This document shows, piece after piece, positions 1-7,713 of a stretch of DNA of 64,000 nt. The DNA lies in the NCBI RefSeq assembly GCF_028657195.3, contig NZ_JANCPR020000009.1, forward strand, positions 186,001 through 250,000. The letters are read 5' to 3'. The position numbers were made by a program, and so were the translations under genes. The notes beneath the pieces are model-generated. The model was not told the DNA's origin. It made no database searches and saw only the letters and a list, made by a program, of their open reading frames with translations. Source of the DNA: Streptomyces iconiensis. Lineage in GTDB: Bacteria; Actinomycetota; Actinomycetes; Streptomycetales; Streptomycetaceae. Within the stretch, counting starts at the first letter, position 1. Each line of letters opens with the position of its first letter.

Positions 1-202
1 TAGTACCGCGTCACGCCCATAGCGGCGCACAACACGCAAGTAGTACCGCACCACTAGTACCGCACCACACGCAGCACCCACTGCCGGGCGTCCTCATGGG
101 CGTCCGGCAGTGCCGCGTTCCGTGTGGGCGTGCGGGCTTGCGGGTGTGTGCGGGACAGAAACGGGTTCACCGCTGTACCTACTGCTAAGTACTGTGACGG
201 CC
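1..202. repeat. TAGTACCGC direct repeats and leader of TetR gene
   Basis: The 9-mer TAGTACCGC occurs at 1-9, 41-49 and 55-63. The 14-mer TAGTACCGCACCAC is in perfect tandem at 41-54 and 55-68. The rest is the upstream region of the short TetR-like gene. Around 175-195 there is a loose GTAC...GTAC dyad (GTACctactgctaaGTAC) just before the start codon, a possible autoregulatory operator. No gene was recognised. Confidence 0.5.
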
Positions 203-601
203 ATGAGCAGCAGTGGCGGAGACACGGCCGAGAGGCTGGTAGAGGCCACGCGTGAACCCCTGTGGGAGCGCGGTCGCGTGGGCACCAGCTCGCGCGCCAT
301 TCCGCAGCGCACCCAGGCGGGGCAGGGCAGCATGTACCACCACTTCGGTGGCAAGCCCGCACTCGCGCGGGCAGCCGTGCGCCGCAGTGCCGAGCGCGTG
401 CGGGCCCGCGCCTCCGGTGACCCCGGAGCCTTCCAGCAGGCGGCGGAGGGCCTGTTGGGCCTCCTTGGCGCGGCGCCCGTGCGGGGCGCCACCGGCGGCC
501 CACCGGGCCCCGGCGCGGCGGCGGGCACAGCCGTCCCTGTCGCCGTGGGCACGCCCGCCTCAGCGGCAACTGCCGCCGCCGCACACGGCGTTCCCGGATG
601 A
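203..601 (+). CDS. Short TetR-family regulator, possibly C-terminally decayed
   Basis: The first 60 or so residues carry a TetR_N helix-turn-helix: an amphipathic helix 1 (AERLVEATRE), then the signature GQGSMYHHFGGKPALARAAV, which is the recognition helix and following turn of this family. TetR proteins bind palindromic operators as dimers and release them on ligand binding. The protein is only 132 residues, against about 190-220 usual, and after residue 75 it becomes an Ala/Gly/Pro-rich tail without helical ligand-domain character. This suggests a truncated or frameshifted C-terminal domain. The ATG at 203 is chosen because the HTH begins shortly after it. The stop overlaps the start of the next gene (ATGA at 598-601), so the two are probably co-translated. 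Whether the protein still binds a ligand is doubtful. Confidence 0.55.
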   Translation: MSSSGGDTAERLVEATREPLWERGRVGTSSRAIPQRTQAGQGSMYHHFGGKPALARAAVRRSAERVRARASGDPGAFQQAAEGLLGLLGAAPVRGATGGPPGPGAAAGTAVPVAVGTPASAATAAAAHGVPG

Positions 602-1521
602 GCCCCGCCTCTGGAGCCGACCGTGCCGTCCGCACGGTCGAGGGCGACATACCGGGGCAGGCGCTGGGTGTGTGTGATGCCCACGACCACCTGTTCCTCC
701 GGACGCCGCAACTGCCTGGGCAGGAGCTGGCCGACGAGAGAGCGGCCGAACGCGACCTGAGCGGGTTCGCCGCGCACGGGGGAGGGGCACTCGTGCAGTG
801 GACGCCCTACGGGATGGGGCGCCGCTCGGGCGCGCTGGTCGAACTGGCCCGCCGCACGGGCGTACGGCTGGTCGCGGCGACGGGGCTGCACCAGGCAGCG
901 CACTACGCCACGGAGCCGCCCGGTGACCTCGCCGGGCTCTTCGTGGAGGAACTGATGGAGGGCGTACGGGGCGCCGTCTGTGGCGAGGCGCCACGTGCGG
1001 GACTCATCAAGGTCGCGGGTGACTTCCACGGTCTGGGCCCGTACGCGCGGCGCACCATGCGCGCCGCCGCCGAGGCGCACCATGCGACCGGTGCCCCCGT
1101 AGCCGTCCATCTGGAGCTGGGAACGGGAGCGTCCGATGTCCTCACGTTGCTGTGCGAGGAGCTGGAAGTGCCGCCCAGTAGCGTGCTGCTCGGGCACCTC
1201 GGCAGGTTCCCCGACGCGCGGGCGCACCAGGAGGCGGCCCGTTCCGGTGCCTGGCTGGTCTTCGACGGTCCCTCGCGTACGCATCACGCCACCGACTGGC
1301 GCCTGTCGGACAGCCTCGCGGAACTGGCCGCGGCCGGGTACGCCGGCCAGCTGCTCATCGGAGGCGACACCACGACCGCCGCTGCCCGCGCCGAGGCGGG
1401 CGCCGCCTTCGTGGCACGCGTCCTGCGGCCCCGTATCGCCCGCGAGCTGGGGGAGGAGCTGGCACGGGCCCTCTTCCTGGACAACCCGGCACGCGCCTTC
1501 GCCGCCCACTGGAAGAAATGA
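598..1521 (+). CDS. Phosphotriesterase-family metal-dependent hydrolase
   Basis: A 307-residue amidohydrolase-superfamily TIM barrel of the phosphotriesterase/PLL-like branch. The metal ligands are visible in order: HxH at about residues 29-31 (DAHDH), a Lys at about 138 (LIKVAG, the usual carboxylated bridging Lys), His at about 171 (VAVHLELG), His at about 200 (LGHLGR) and Asp 257 (GGDTTT). The family hydrolyses lactones or phosphotriesters; the natural substrate here is unknown. The gene starts inside the stop of the TetR-like gene (ATGA), which implies translational coupling and control by that regulator. It is slightly shorter than the usual 320-350 residues but ends with the normal C-terminal helix (LFLDNPARAFA). 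Confidence 0.8.
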   Translation: MSPASGADRAVRTVEGDIPGQALGVCDAHDHLFLRTPQLPGQELADERAAERDLSGFAAHGGGALVQWTPYGMGRRSGALVELARRTGVRLVAATGLHQAAHYATEPPGDLAGLFVEELMEGVRGAVCGEAPRAGLIKVAGDFHGLGPYARRTMRAAAEAHHATGAPVAVHLELGTGASDVLTLLCEELEVPPSSVLLGHLGRFPDARAHQEAARSGAWLVFDGPSRTHHATDWRLSDSLAELAAAGYAGQLLIGGDTTTAAARAEAGAAFVARVLRPRIARELGEELARALFLDNPARAFAAHWKK

Positions 1522-1856
1522 GCACCGCACCCATGCCGCCCACTCACAGTCCACGTACACCAGTAGCCGCGCGCTCGACACGTACGGAGACGACGCACCA
1601 GTAGTCGCCCGCACAACGCGCGCGAGGCGCCATGGTCCACACACCACGTGCGCACAGGCGCGCACACCCGGAAGTACGCGCCGGAAGCGCACCCATGAAG
1701 ACACCCGTGAAGCACGCCCCAGAAGTACGCACCTGAGGCACAACCCCAGAAGTACGCGTCATCAACAGACGCACACGCAGCACAAGAAGCGGCTCACCGA
1801 CAGCCACCGACAGCCAACGACAAGCAATGTCAAGCTACGACAAGCGAGGACCACGA
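1522..1856. other. Non-coding, AC-rich stretch with degenerate direct repeats
   Basis: No convincing gene lies in these 335 bases. The composition is unusual: A/C-rich on the plus strand with many CAC, GCAC and ACGC steps. The motif GAAGTACGC recurs at 1671, 1722 and 1749, the last two inside CCCCAGAAGTACGC. CAGTAG recurs at about 1561 and 1600. A similar flavour (AGTACCGCACCAC, ACGCAGCAC) is seen at 1-68, on the other side of the TetR/hydrolase pair. The next gene has its ribosome-binding site (GAGGA) at about 1845-1850. Confidence 0.4.
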
Positions 1857-2624
1857 ATGTTCGCCTTCGCGCACCTCAGCGACATACATCTCGGTCAGGA
1901 CCGGGGAGACGGCGGTGCCCGCGCCCGTGAGCGCGCCGAGCGCGTGCTCGCCCATCTCGCCGGGCTACCGGGCGAGCTGGACGCGGTGGTGCTGACCGGT
2001 GACATCGCCGACCACGGCGACGAGGCCGAATACGCGCTCGCCGCGAAGCTCTTCGCCGACCACGGTGTACTGCCGTTGATCTGCCCGGGCAACCACGACG
2101 CGCGCGGTCGCTACCGCGCGGGACTCCTCGGCGGCGACGCGCGCGACACCTCGCCGGTCAACCAGACGCACAAGCTCCTGGGCGCGACGTTCCTCATGTG
2201 CGACTCCAGCGTCCCCGGTGAAGGGCACGGGTACCTGGACGACGCCACGCTCTCCTGGCTCGATCAGGCACTGGCCGGCGCCCCGCGCAACAGCCCCGCC
2301 TTCGTCTGCTTCCACCACCCTCCCGTGCCGCTGCACGGCCAGTACGTGGACCCCATCCGGCAGTTCGGCGAGGAGCGGCTCGCGCAGGTCGTCGAGCGGC
2401 ACCCGCACGTGGCGGCGCTGCTGTGCGGGCACTCGCACACCCCCGCCGTCACCAGCTTCGCCGGACGGCCGCTCATCGCGGCGCCCGGCGTCGTCTCCAC
2501 CCTGCGGATGCCGTGGGAGGGCGAGGCCGACGGACCGCTCGACTACGGGCTGCCGCCGATGCTCGCCTTCCATGTCCACGACGACGAGGGACGGCTGACC
2601 ACGCACTTCCGCGCGGTGCCGTAA
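1857..2624 (+). CDS. Calcineurin-like metallophosphoesterase (CpdA-type cyclic nucleotide phosphodiesterase)
   Basis: A 255-residue metallophosphoesterase with all five motifs of the family: DIHLG (residues about 8-12), GDIADHGDEAEY (D-x-H metal pair replaced by the usual GD...D), GNHDARGRY, HHPPVPL and GHSHT. This layout, with the short insertion before HHPP, matches class III cyclic-nucleotide phosphodiesterases (CpdA/IcpP) that hydrolyse cAMP or related phosphodiesters with a bimetal centre. The ATG at 1857 is preferred over an in-frame ATG at 1827 because it has a GAGGA ribosome-binding site 7-9 bases upstream and begins directly with the conserved beta-strand (MFAFAHLSDIHLG). It is probably cytoplasmic and monocistronic; the downstream gene is convergent. 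Confidence 0.8.
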   Translation: MFAFAHLSDIHLGQDRGDGGARARERAERVLAHLAGLPGELDAVVLTGDIADHGDEAEYALAAKLFADHGVLPLICPGNHDARGRYRAGLLGGDARDTSPVNQTHKLLGATFLMCDSSVPGEGHGYLDDATLSWLDQALAGAPRNSPAFVCFHHPPVPLHGQYVDPIRQFGEERLAQVVERHPHVAALLCGHSHTPAVTSFAGRPLIAAPGVVSTLRMPWEGEADGPLDYGLPPMLAFHVHDDEGRLTTHFRAVP

Positions 2625-2653
2625 CGCCCGGCTCCCGCCCGCCCGTTCACGCC

Positions 2654-3031
2654 TTACGGCGGTGCGGTACGGCGGCTGGCCCGTTCCTGGCCCTCGGCGA
2701 GATAGTCCTGCAGCCGGTCCAGGCGGCGGCTCTCCCAGGACGACTCCCGGTCACCGAGCCAGCGTTCGGCCTGGGCGAGCACGCTGGGCACCAGCCGGCA
2801 GGAGCACTCCGTGCCGCTCCGCTCCCAGCGCACCAGTCCACTGACGACGAGCACATGCAGCTGCTCGGCCACGATCTGCGGAGGCAGCGCGAGCGGGCCC
2901 GCCAGCTCGCCGAGGGTGGCGGAGCCCCGGCTGAGCCGCTCCACCATCTTCCGGCGGACGGGGTGCGCGAGCGCCTCGAAGATGAGATCGAGCGGCCGTC
3001 TCTCGTTCTCGTTCACCACAAGTGGCAGCAT
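2654..3031 (-). CDS. ArsR-type winged-helix transcriptional regulator
   Basis: A 125-residue small winged-helix protein. The segment FEALAHPVRRKMVERLSRG followed by TLGELAGPLALPPQIVAEQLHVLVVSGLVRWERSG is a typical ArsR HTH, with the LSxLVxSGLVxxxRxG-type wing. The family derepresses in response to metals or small ligands. The usual CxC metal motif is absent from the recognition helix, though CSC occurs later (TECSCRL). The C-terminal part is acidic/aromatic (ERWLGDRESSWESRRLDRLQDYL), as in the group related to SRPBCC-linked regulators. There is no partner gene on the same strand, and the start codon has only a weak ribosome-binding site, so the start is uncertain by a few codons. Confidence 0.7.
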   Translation of the reverse strand: MLPLVVNENERRPLDLIFEALAHPVRRKMVERLSRGSATLGELAGPLALPPQIVAEQLHVLVVSGLVRWERSGTECSCRLVPSVLAQAERWLGDRESSWESRRLDRLQDYLAEGQERASRRTAPP

Positions 3032-3109
3032 CCTTACGCCCCGTTGTGCGCGTCAACCCTTACGGCACCGTCCTCCTGGCAACGGGCCCGGCGAGCAGGA
3101 AGGAGACGT

Positions 3110-3286
3110 ATGCGAATACGCGAGCAATGGCGGCGATACCGTCTGGGAAGAGCGCTCACCGTGGTGACGGCGGCCCTTGCGCTGCTGCTCCTGATCCTCT
3201 TCCTCGTTCTGGTGCTGCGCGGACAGACCACCCCGACCGGCCCCCGTTCCGGCCTGTCCCCCGTGGCGAACAGCGCCACGTCCTGA
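3110..3286 (+). CDS. Small single-pass membrane protein
   Basis: A 58-residue protein: a basic N-terminus (MRIREQWRRYRLGR), one strongly hydrophobic transmembrane segment (about residues 15-37, ending LILFLVLVLRG) and a short polar tail. A good ribosome-binding site (AGGAGA) sits 4-9 bases before the ATG. The positive-inside rule predicts a cytoplasmic N-terminus. No family was recognised. It lies in the gap between a divergent ArsR regulator and a sensor kinase gene; a link to either is only positional. Confidence 0.55.
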   Translation: MRIREQWRRYRLGRALTVVTAALALLLLILFLVLVLRGQTTPTGPRSGLSPVANSATS

Positions 3287-3531
3287 GGCTGTTTCCCCAG
3301 AACCCGTCTCCCCCGAACCGGGCCTTTCCCCCGTGCCCCGGACGTGGCGCTCTTCCGGCCTCCGAAGTTACGCGGACGGCTCAGCGGGGTCGTCAGCACA
3401 CGGGTTGAAGTGGAAGCTGTCCTTCTGCGGTACAAGAGACCACGCGTCATACCCACGCGGTAGCCGGCAGCGGCCACGGACGGCGCGTGCGGTGGATGTT
3501 GGCGGCCAGGTCTGCTCGCTACGCTGCGACG

Positions 3532-4746
3532 ATGGGGAGCGCACAGGTGTGGAGCGAGCTGCGCCGGGGCGCTGAGCAGGTGCCCAGCTGGGCGTACGAC
3601 ACCGCCATCGCGCTCGCCATCACCGTTGTCAGCCTGCTACTGGGCAACGACCGTGCCCCACAGGGCTGGCAGGGCCTCGACACCTGGGGCGTGCTGCTGA
3701 CCTGCGCCGTCAACCTGCCCCTGGCCGCGCGCCGCCGTGCGCCCGTCGTCCTCTGTCTGATCGCGCTGGGCACATGGGCGGTCTACATCACGCTCGACTA
3801 CTGGCCCGTCGTCAACACGCTCGGGCCTCTGCTCGCGCTGTACACCGTCGCCTCCCTGCGCTCCCTGCGCGTGGCCTCCGGCTGTGGGCTGCTGCTGGCC
3901 GCCCTGTGGAACTACGCGGGAACGACGGGCCACGAGAGCTCCTGGGCCACGGTGCTCGGCCAGAGCCTCGTCTACGCGAGCGTCATCTGCGGCTTCGGCC
4001 ACCTGGCACGCAAGGCGGCACACCGTAACGTCGAACTCGCCGACCTGGCCGAACAGCTGCGCCGCGAGAGGGCGGGAGCCGAGCGCCGCGCGGTGGCCGA
4101 GGAGCGTGTCCGTATCGCGCGTGAGCTGCACGACGTGGTGGCGCACCACATGTCGGTGATCTCCGTGCAAGTAGGGCTCGCGGGATACGTCTTCGAGTCC
4201 GACCCCGCGACGGCGCGCGCCGCGCTCGGCACCATCTCCGACACCTCGGGCGAGGCGCTGACCGAACTCCGCAGGCTCCTCGCCGTGCTGCGCGTCGAGG
4301 ACGGCGACCGGCTCGAAGGGGGCAACCAGCTGGCCGAAGGGCCGGGCGGCGAGGACGACTTCGGCCCCGCTCCCGGTCTCGACCAGCTCCCCGGACTGGT
4401 CGAGCGGGTGCGCGCCGCGGGCGTCCCCGTGCGGTTCGCGGTCACCGGCGAACACCGCACGCTCCAGCCGGGCGCCGAACAGTGCGCCTACAGAGTCGTC
4501 CAGGAGGCCCTCACCAACGTCCTCAAGCACGCACACACCGCCGAGGCGCAGGTCACCGTCGGCTACGAGCCGCAGCGCCTCACCGTCACGGTCACCGACG
4601 ACGGGCGGGGCACGGAGCAACCCGTACCACCGGTCGGGCACGGGTTGATTGGGATGCGCGAGCGCGCAAGGATCTACGGGGGCCGGCTGCACGCCGGTCC
4701 ACGGGCCAGCGGTGGATTCGAGGTACGACTGATCCTCCCGGCCTGA
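3532..4746 (+). CDS. NarL-type two-component sensor histidine kinase
   Basis: A 404-residue membrane sensor kinase of the HisKA_3 class. The N-terminal half (about residues 15-155) has several transmembrane helices and no evident extracellular domain, as in DesK-like kinases. The dimerisation/phosphoacceptor helix reads RIARELHDVVAHHMSVI with His at about residue 200. The HATPase domain shows CAYRVVQEALTNVLKHA (N box) and VTDDGRG (G1), then GHGLIGMRERA (G2). The ATG at 3532 is chosen over an upstream ATG because the protein then begins at the usual amphipathic N-terminus. The response regulator follows after 21 bases, so the two form an operon. The stimulus is unknown. Confidence 0.87.
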   Translation: MGSAQVWSELRRGAEQVPSWAYDTAIALAITVVSLLLGNDRAPQGWQGLDTWGVLLTCAVNLPLAARRRAPVVLCLIALGTWAVYITLDYWPVVNTLGPLLALYTVASLRSLRVASGCGLLLAALWNYAGTTGHESSWATVLGQSLVYASVICGFGHLARKAAHRNVELADLAEQLRRERAGAERRAVAEERVRIARELHDVVAHHMSVISVQVGLAGYVFESDPATARAALGTISDTSGEALTELRRLLAVLRVEDGDRLEGGNQLAEGPGGEDDFGPAPGLDQLPGLVERVRAAGVPVRFAVTGEHRTLQPGAEQCAYRVVQEALTNVLKHAHTAEAQVTVGYEPQRLTVTVTDDGRGTEQPVPPVGHGLIGMRERARIYGGRLHAGPRASGGFEVRLILPA

Positions 4747-4767
4747 CAGTGCAGGGGAGATCACACG

Positions 4768-5448
4768 GTGACGACCAGAGTGCTTGTCGTGGACGACCAG
4801 GTACTCATCCGGGCAGGAGTCGCAGCGCTGCTCCGCGCCGCACCCGGTATGGAGGTCGTCGGCGAGGCGTCCGACGGGGACGAGGCGGTGCGGCTGGCCG
4901 CGCTGCACAGGCCCGACGTCATCCTCATGGACATCCGGATGCCGGGTACCAGCGGCATCGTCGCCACCGAGCGCATCCTGGAAGCCGTCACCGAACCCCG
5001 TCCGCACATCCTCGTCCTCACGACCTTCGACCTGGACGAGTACGTGTACGCGGCGCTGCGCGCCGGTGCCTGCGGCTTCCTGCTCAAGGACACGGGGCCA
5101 CAGCGCCTGCTGGCCGCCATCGCCGCCGTCGCCGAGGGCGACACGCTCTTCTCGCCGAGCGTCACCCGCCGCCTGATCGAGGCGTACGCGACCCGCTCGG
5201 ACCCCGGGACATGCCCTCCCGAGACCCTCGACGTGCTCACCAGCCGCGAGGTGGACGTGCTGCGGCTGGTCGCGGGCGGCCTGTCCAACCCGGAGATCGC
5301 CGAAGCGCTCGTCATCAGCGAATCGACCGTCAAGACCCATCTGAACCGCACCATGGCCAAGCTCGACCTCGGCAGCCGCGCCCAGGCGGTCGTCCTCGCG
5401 TACGAATCCGGCCTGGTGGTCCCCGGCAAGCCGCCCCCGGGCAGCTGA
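4768..5448 (+). CDS. NarL/LuxR-family response regulator
   Basis: A 226-residue response regulator. The receiver domain has the acidic pocket VVDD (residues 9-10), phosphoacceptor Asp55 (ILMDIRMPG), a Thr in VLTTFD and Lys107 (LLKDTG). The C-terminal LuxR HTH is complete: LTSREVDVLRLVAGGLSNPEIAEALVISESTVKTHLNRTMAKL. The GTG start has a GGGGAGA ribosome-binding site. It is co-transcribed with the sensor kinase just upstream and should be its cognate partner. Target genes are not evident. Confidence 0.88.
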   Translation: MTTRVLVVDDQVLIRAGVAALLRAAPGMEVVGEASDGDEAVRLAALHRPDVILMDIRMPGTSGIVATERILEAVTEPRPHILVLTTFDLDEYVYAALRAGACGFLLKDTGPQRLLAAIAAVAEGDTLFSPSVTRRLIEAYATRSDPGTCPPETLDVLTSREVDVLRLVAGGLSNPEIAEALVISESTVKTHLNRTMAKLDLGSRAQAVVLAYESGLVVPGKPPPGS

Positions 5449-5751
5449 AGCGCGGCGCCTGGCGTACGGCGTCCGTACGCGTGGCCGGACGTACGAAGCC
5501 CGTACGCGCGGTGCCGTACGGGGGGTGACGGCACGCGTCCGAGGGCGCGCAGGCGGTCGGCCCGGGACCTGGCTGACCGGCCCGCTCCCGGGCAGGCGCC
5601 GAGCGGTGAGGGCAGGCGCGCGTGCGGAGGCAACGCGCCTTTCTCGTGCGCGGCGTCTGGTACGCACGGGATGAATCGGGTACATACGATCGAGTAGCAC
5701 TCGTCGGTAGGCAAGCGAACGTCCCTCCCACACCGTCCCGAGGTGAGCGAG
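5449..5751. other. Intergenic region with CGTACG cluster, hairpin and promoter
   Basis: About 300 bases with no gene. Five copies of the palindromic hexamer CGTACG occur within 58 bases (5463, 5474, 5490, 5501, 5515). A hairpin follows (GCCCGGGA 5560-5567, TCCCGGGC 5586-5593) and may terminate the two-component operon. A -10-like TACGAT lies at 5685-5690, about 60 bases before the acyl-CoA dehydrogenase gene, with no clear -35. Confidence 0.45.
5560..5593 (+). terminator. Hairpin after the response-regulator gene
   Basis: Perfect 8-bp arms GCCCGGGA and TCCCGGGC with an 18-base loop, 112 bases downstream of the response-regulator stop. There is no U-tract, which is usual for high-GC actinobacterial terminators. 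Confidence 0.35.
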
Positions 5752-7668
5752 ATGACCGTCTCCGAGCGCGAAGCACGAGCAGTCGCCGAGGCAGCCCGAG
5801 AACAGGACTGGCGCAAGCCCAGCTTCGCCAAGGAACTCTTCCTGGGCCGCTTCCGCCTCGACCTCATCCACCCGCATCCCGAACCGGAAGCCGCCGATGT
5901 GACCCGCGGTGAGGAGTTCCTCGCCACGCTGCGGGAGTTCGTCGAGACGAAGATCGACGGCGCGCTCATCGAGCGCGAGGCCCGCATCCCGGACGAGGTG
6001 CTCCGAGGGCTCAAGGACCTCGGCGCGCTCGGTATGAAGGTCGGTACCGAATACGGCGGTCTGGGTCTCACGCAGGTGTACTACAACAAGGCGCTCGCGC
6101 TGGTCAGTTCGGCCAGCCCCGCCGTCGGCGCGCTCCTGTCCGCGCACCAGTCCATCGGGGTGCCGCAGCCCGTGAAGATGTTCGGCAGCCAGGAGCAGAA
6201 GGACGCCTTCCTGCCGCGCTGCGCGCGTAGCGCCATCTCCGCCTTTCTGCTCACCGAACCCGATGTCGGCTCCGACCCCGCGCGCCTCGCCACCACCGCC
6301 GTACCGGAGGGCGACGACTACGTGCTCGACGGTGTGAAGCTGTGGACCACCAATGGCGTGGTCGCCGACCTCCTCGTGGTCATGGCCCGCGTGCCCAAGA
6401 GCGACGAGCGCAAGGCGGCAGGCCACAGGGGTGGCATCACGGCCTTCGTCGTCGAGGGGGACTCGCCGGGCATCACCGTGGAGAACCGGAACGCCTTCAT
6501 GGGCCTGCGCGGCCTGGAGAACGGTGTCACCCGCTTCCACCAGGTGCGCGTCCCCGCCGCGAACCGTATCGGCCCGGAGGGCGCCGGCCTCAAGATCGCC
6601 CTGACCACTCTCAACACAGGGCGTCTCTCCTTGCCCGCCACCTGCGTCGGCGCCGGCAAGTGGTGCCTGAAGATCGCGCGCGAGTGGTCCCAGGAGCGCG
6701 TCCAGTGGGGCAGGCCGGTGGCCAGGCACGAGGCCGTCGGCAGCAAGATCTCCTTCATCGCCGCGACCACCTTCGCACTCGAAGCGGTGCTCGACCTCTC
6801 CTCGCAGATGGCCGACGAGGACCGTAACGACATCCGTATCGAGGCCGCTCTCGCGAAGCTCTACGGCAGCGAGATGGCCTGGCAGATGGCGGACGAACTG
6901 GTCCAGATCCGCGGCGGGCGCGGCTTCGAGACCGCGGAGTCCCTCGCCGCGCGCGGCGAGCGCGGCGTCCCCGCCGAGCAGATGCTGCGGGATCTGCGCA
7001 TCAACCGCATCTTCGAGGGCTCGACGGAGATCATGCATCTGCTGATCGCCCGCGAGGCCGTGGACGCGCACCTGTCCGTCGCCGGGGACCTCATCGACCC
7101 GGACAAGACCCTCGCTGACAAGCGCAGGGCCGCCGTGGCCGCCGGCACGTTCTATGCCAAGTGGCTGCCCAAATTGGTCGCCGGTCCTGGGCAGCTGCCG
7201 CGTACGTTCGCCGAGTTCGGCACTCTGGCTCCCCACCTGCGCTACGTCGAGCGCACGGCACGCAAGCTGGCGCGCTCCACCTTCTACGCCATGTCGCGCT
7301 GGCAGGGCCGCATGGAGACCAAGCAGGGCTTCCTCGGCCGGATCGTGGACATCGGCGCCGAACTGTTCGCCATGAGCGCCGCCTGCGTACGGGCCGAGAA
7401 GCTGCGTGCCGAGGGAGCGGACGGTCAGGCGGCCCACCAGCTCGCCGACGCCTTCTGCCGTCAGTCCAGGATCCGTGTCGAGGAACTCTTCGGGCGCCTG
7501 TGGAGCAACACCGACGACCTCGACCATAAGGTCGTACGCGAGGTACTGGACAGCTCCTACACGTGGCTGGAGGCGGGCGTCGTCGACCCCTCGACCGACG
7601 GGCCCTGGATCGCGGACGCGGCCCCCGGCCCTTCGAAGAAGGACAACGTGCACCGCCGTATCAGCTGA
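5752..7668 (+). CDS. Acyl-CoA dehydrogenase, long FadE/VLCAD-like type
   Basis: A 638-residue FAD-dependent acyl-CoA dehydrogenase, much longer than the 380-residue standard form and close to the VLCAD/ACAD9-like class with an extra C-terminal helical domain. Visible features are YGGLGL (N-terminal domain), FLLTEPDVGSDPA (FAD/substrate signature), KLWTTNG, the second signature QIRGGRGF, and RINRIFEGSTEIMHLLIAREAV carrying the loop of the catalytic base. It catalyses alpha,beta-dehydrogenation in fatty-acid beta-oxidation. An in-frame GTG exists at 5743; the ATG at 5752 is preferred because GAGG (5738-5741) is then at normal spacing. It appears monocistronic. Confidence 0.87.
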   Translation: MTVSEREARAVAEAAREQDWRKPSFAKELFLGRFRLDLIHPHPEPEAADVTRGEEFLATLREFVETKIDGALIEREARIPDEVLRGLKDLGALGMKVGTEYGGLGLTQVYYNKALALVSSASPAVGALLSAHQSIGVPQPVKMFGSQEQKDAFLPRCARSAISAFLLTEPDVGSDPARLATTAVPEGDDYVLDGVKLWTTNGVVADLLVVMARVPKSDERKAAGHRGGITAFVVEGDSPGITVENRNAFMGLRGLENGVTRFHQVRVPAANRIGPEGAGLKIALTTLNTGRLSLPATCVGAGKWCLKIAREWSQERVQWGRPVARHEAVGSKISFIAATTFALEAVLDLSSQMADEDRNDIRIEAALAKLYGSEMAWQMADELVQIRGGRGFETAESLAARGERGVPAEQMLRDLRINRIFEGSTEIMHLLIAREAVDAHLSVAGDLIDPDKTLADKRRAAVAAGTFYAKWLPKLVAGPGQLPRTFAEFGTLAPHLRYVERTARKLARSTFYAMSRWQGRMETKQGFLGRIVDIGAELFAMSAACVRAEKLRAEGADGQAAHQLADAFCRQSRIRVEELFGRLWSNTDDLDHKVVREVLDSSYTWLEAGVVDPSTDGPWIADAAPGPSKKDNVHRRIS

Positions 7669-7700
7669 GGTCGGCCCTGCCCATACGGGCACGCGCGCCC

Positions 7701-7713
7701 TAGAGTTGGGCCG
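7701..7713 (+). promoter_or_regulatory. Leaderless promoter -10 element (TAGAGT) at the STAND ATPase gene
   Basis: TAGAGT at 7701-7706 is followed after six bases by the GTG start at 7713. This spacing puts the transcription start at or beside the GTG, so the mRNA is likely leaderless. No Shine-Dalgarno sequence precedes the GTG, which agrees. No clear -35 was found. Confidence 0.5.

Noticed and set aside
94..1743. 549-codon minus-strand frame opposite the TetR/hydrolase pair
   Set aside because: The plus strand has clear family motifs and coupled starts; the reverse frame has none.
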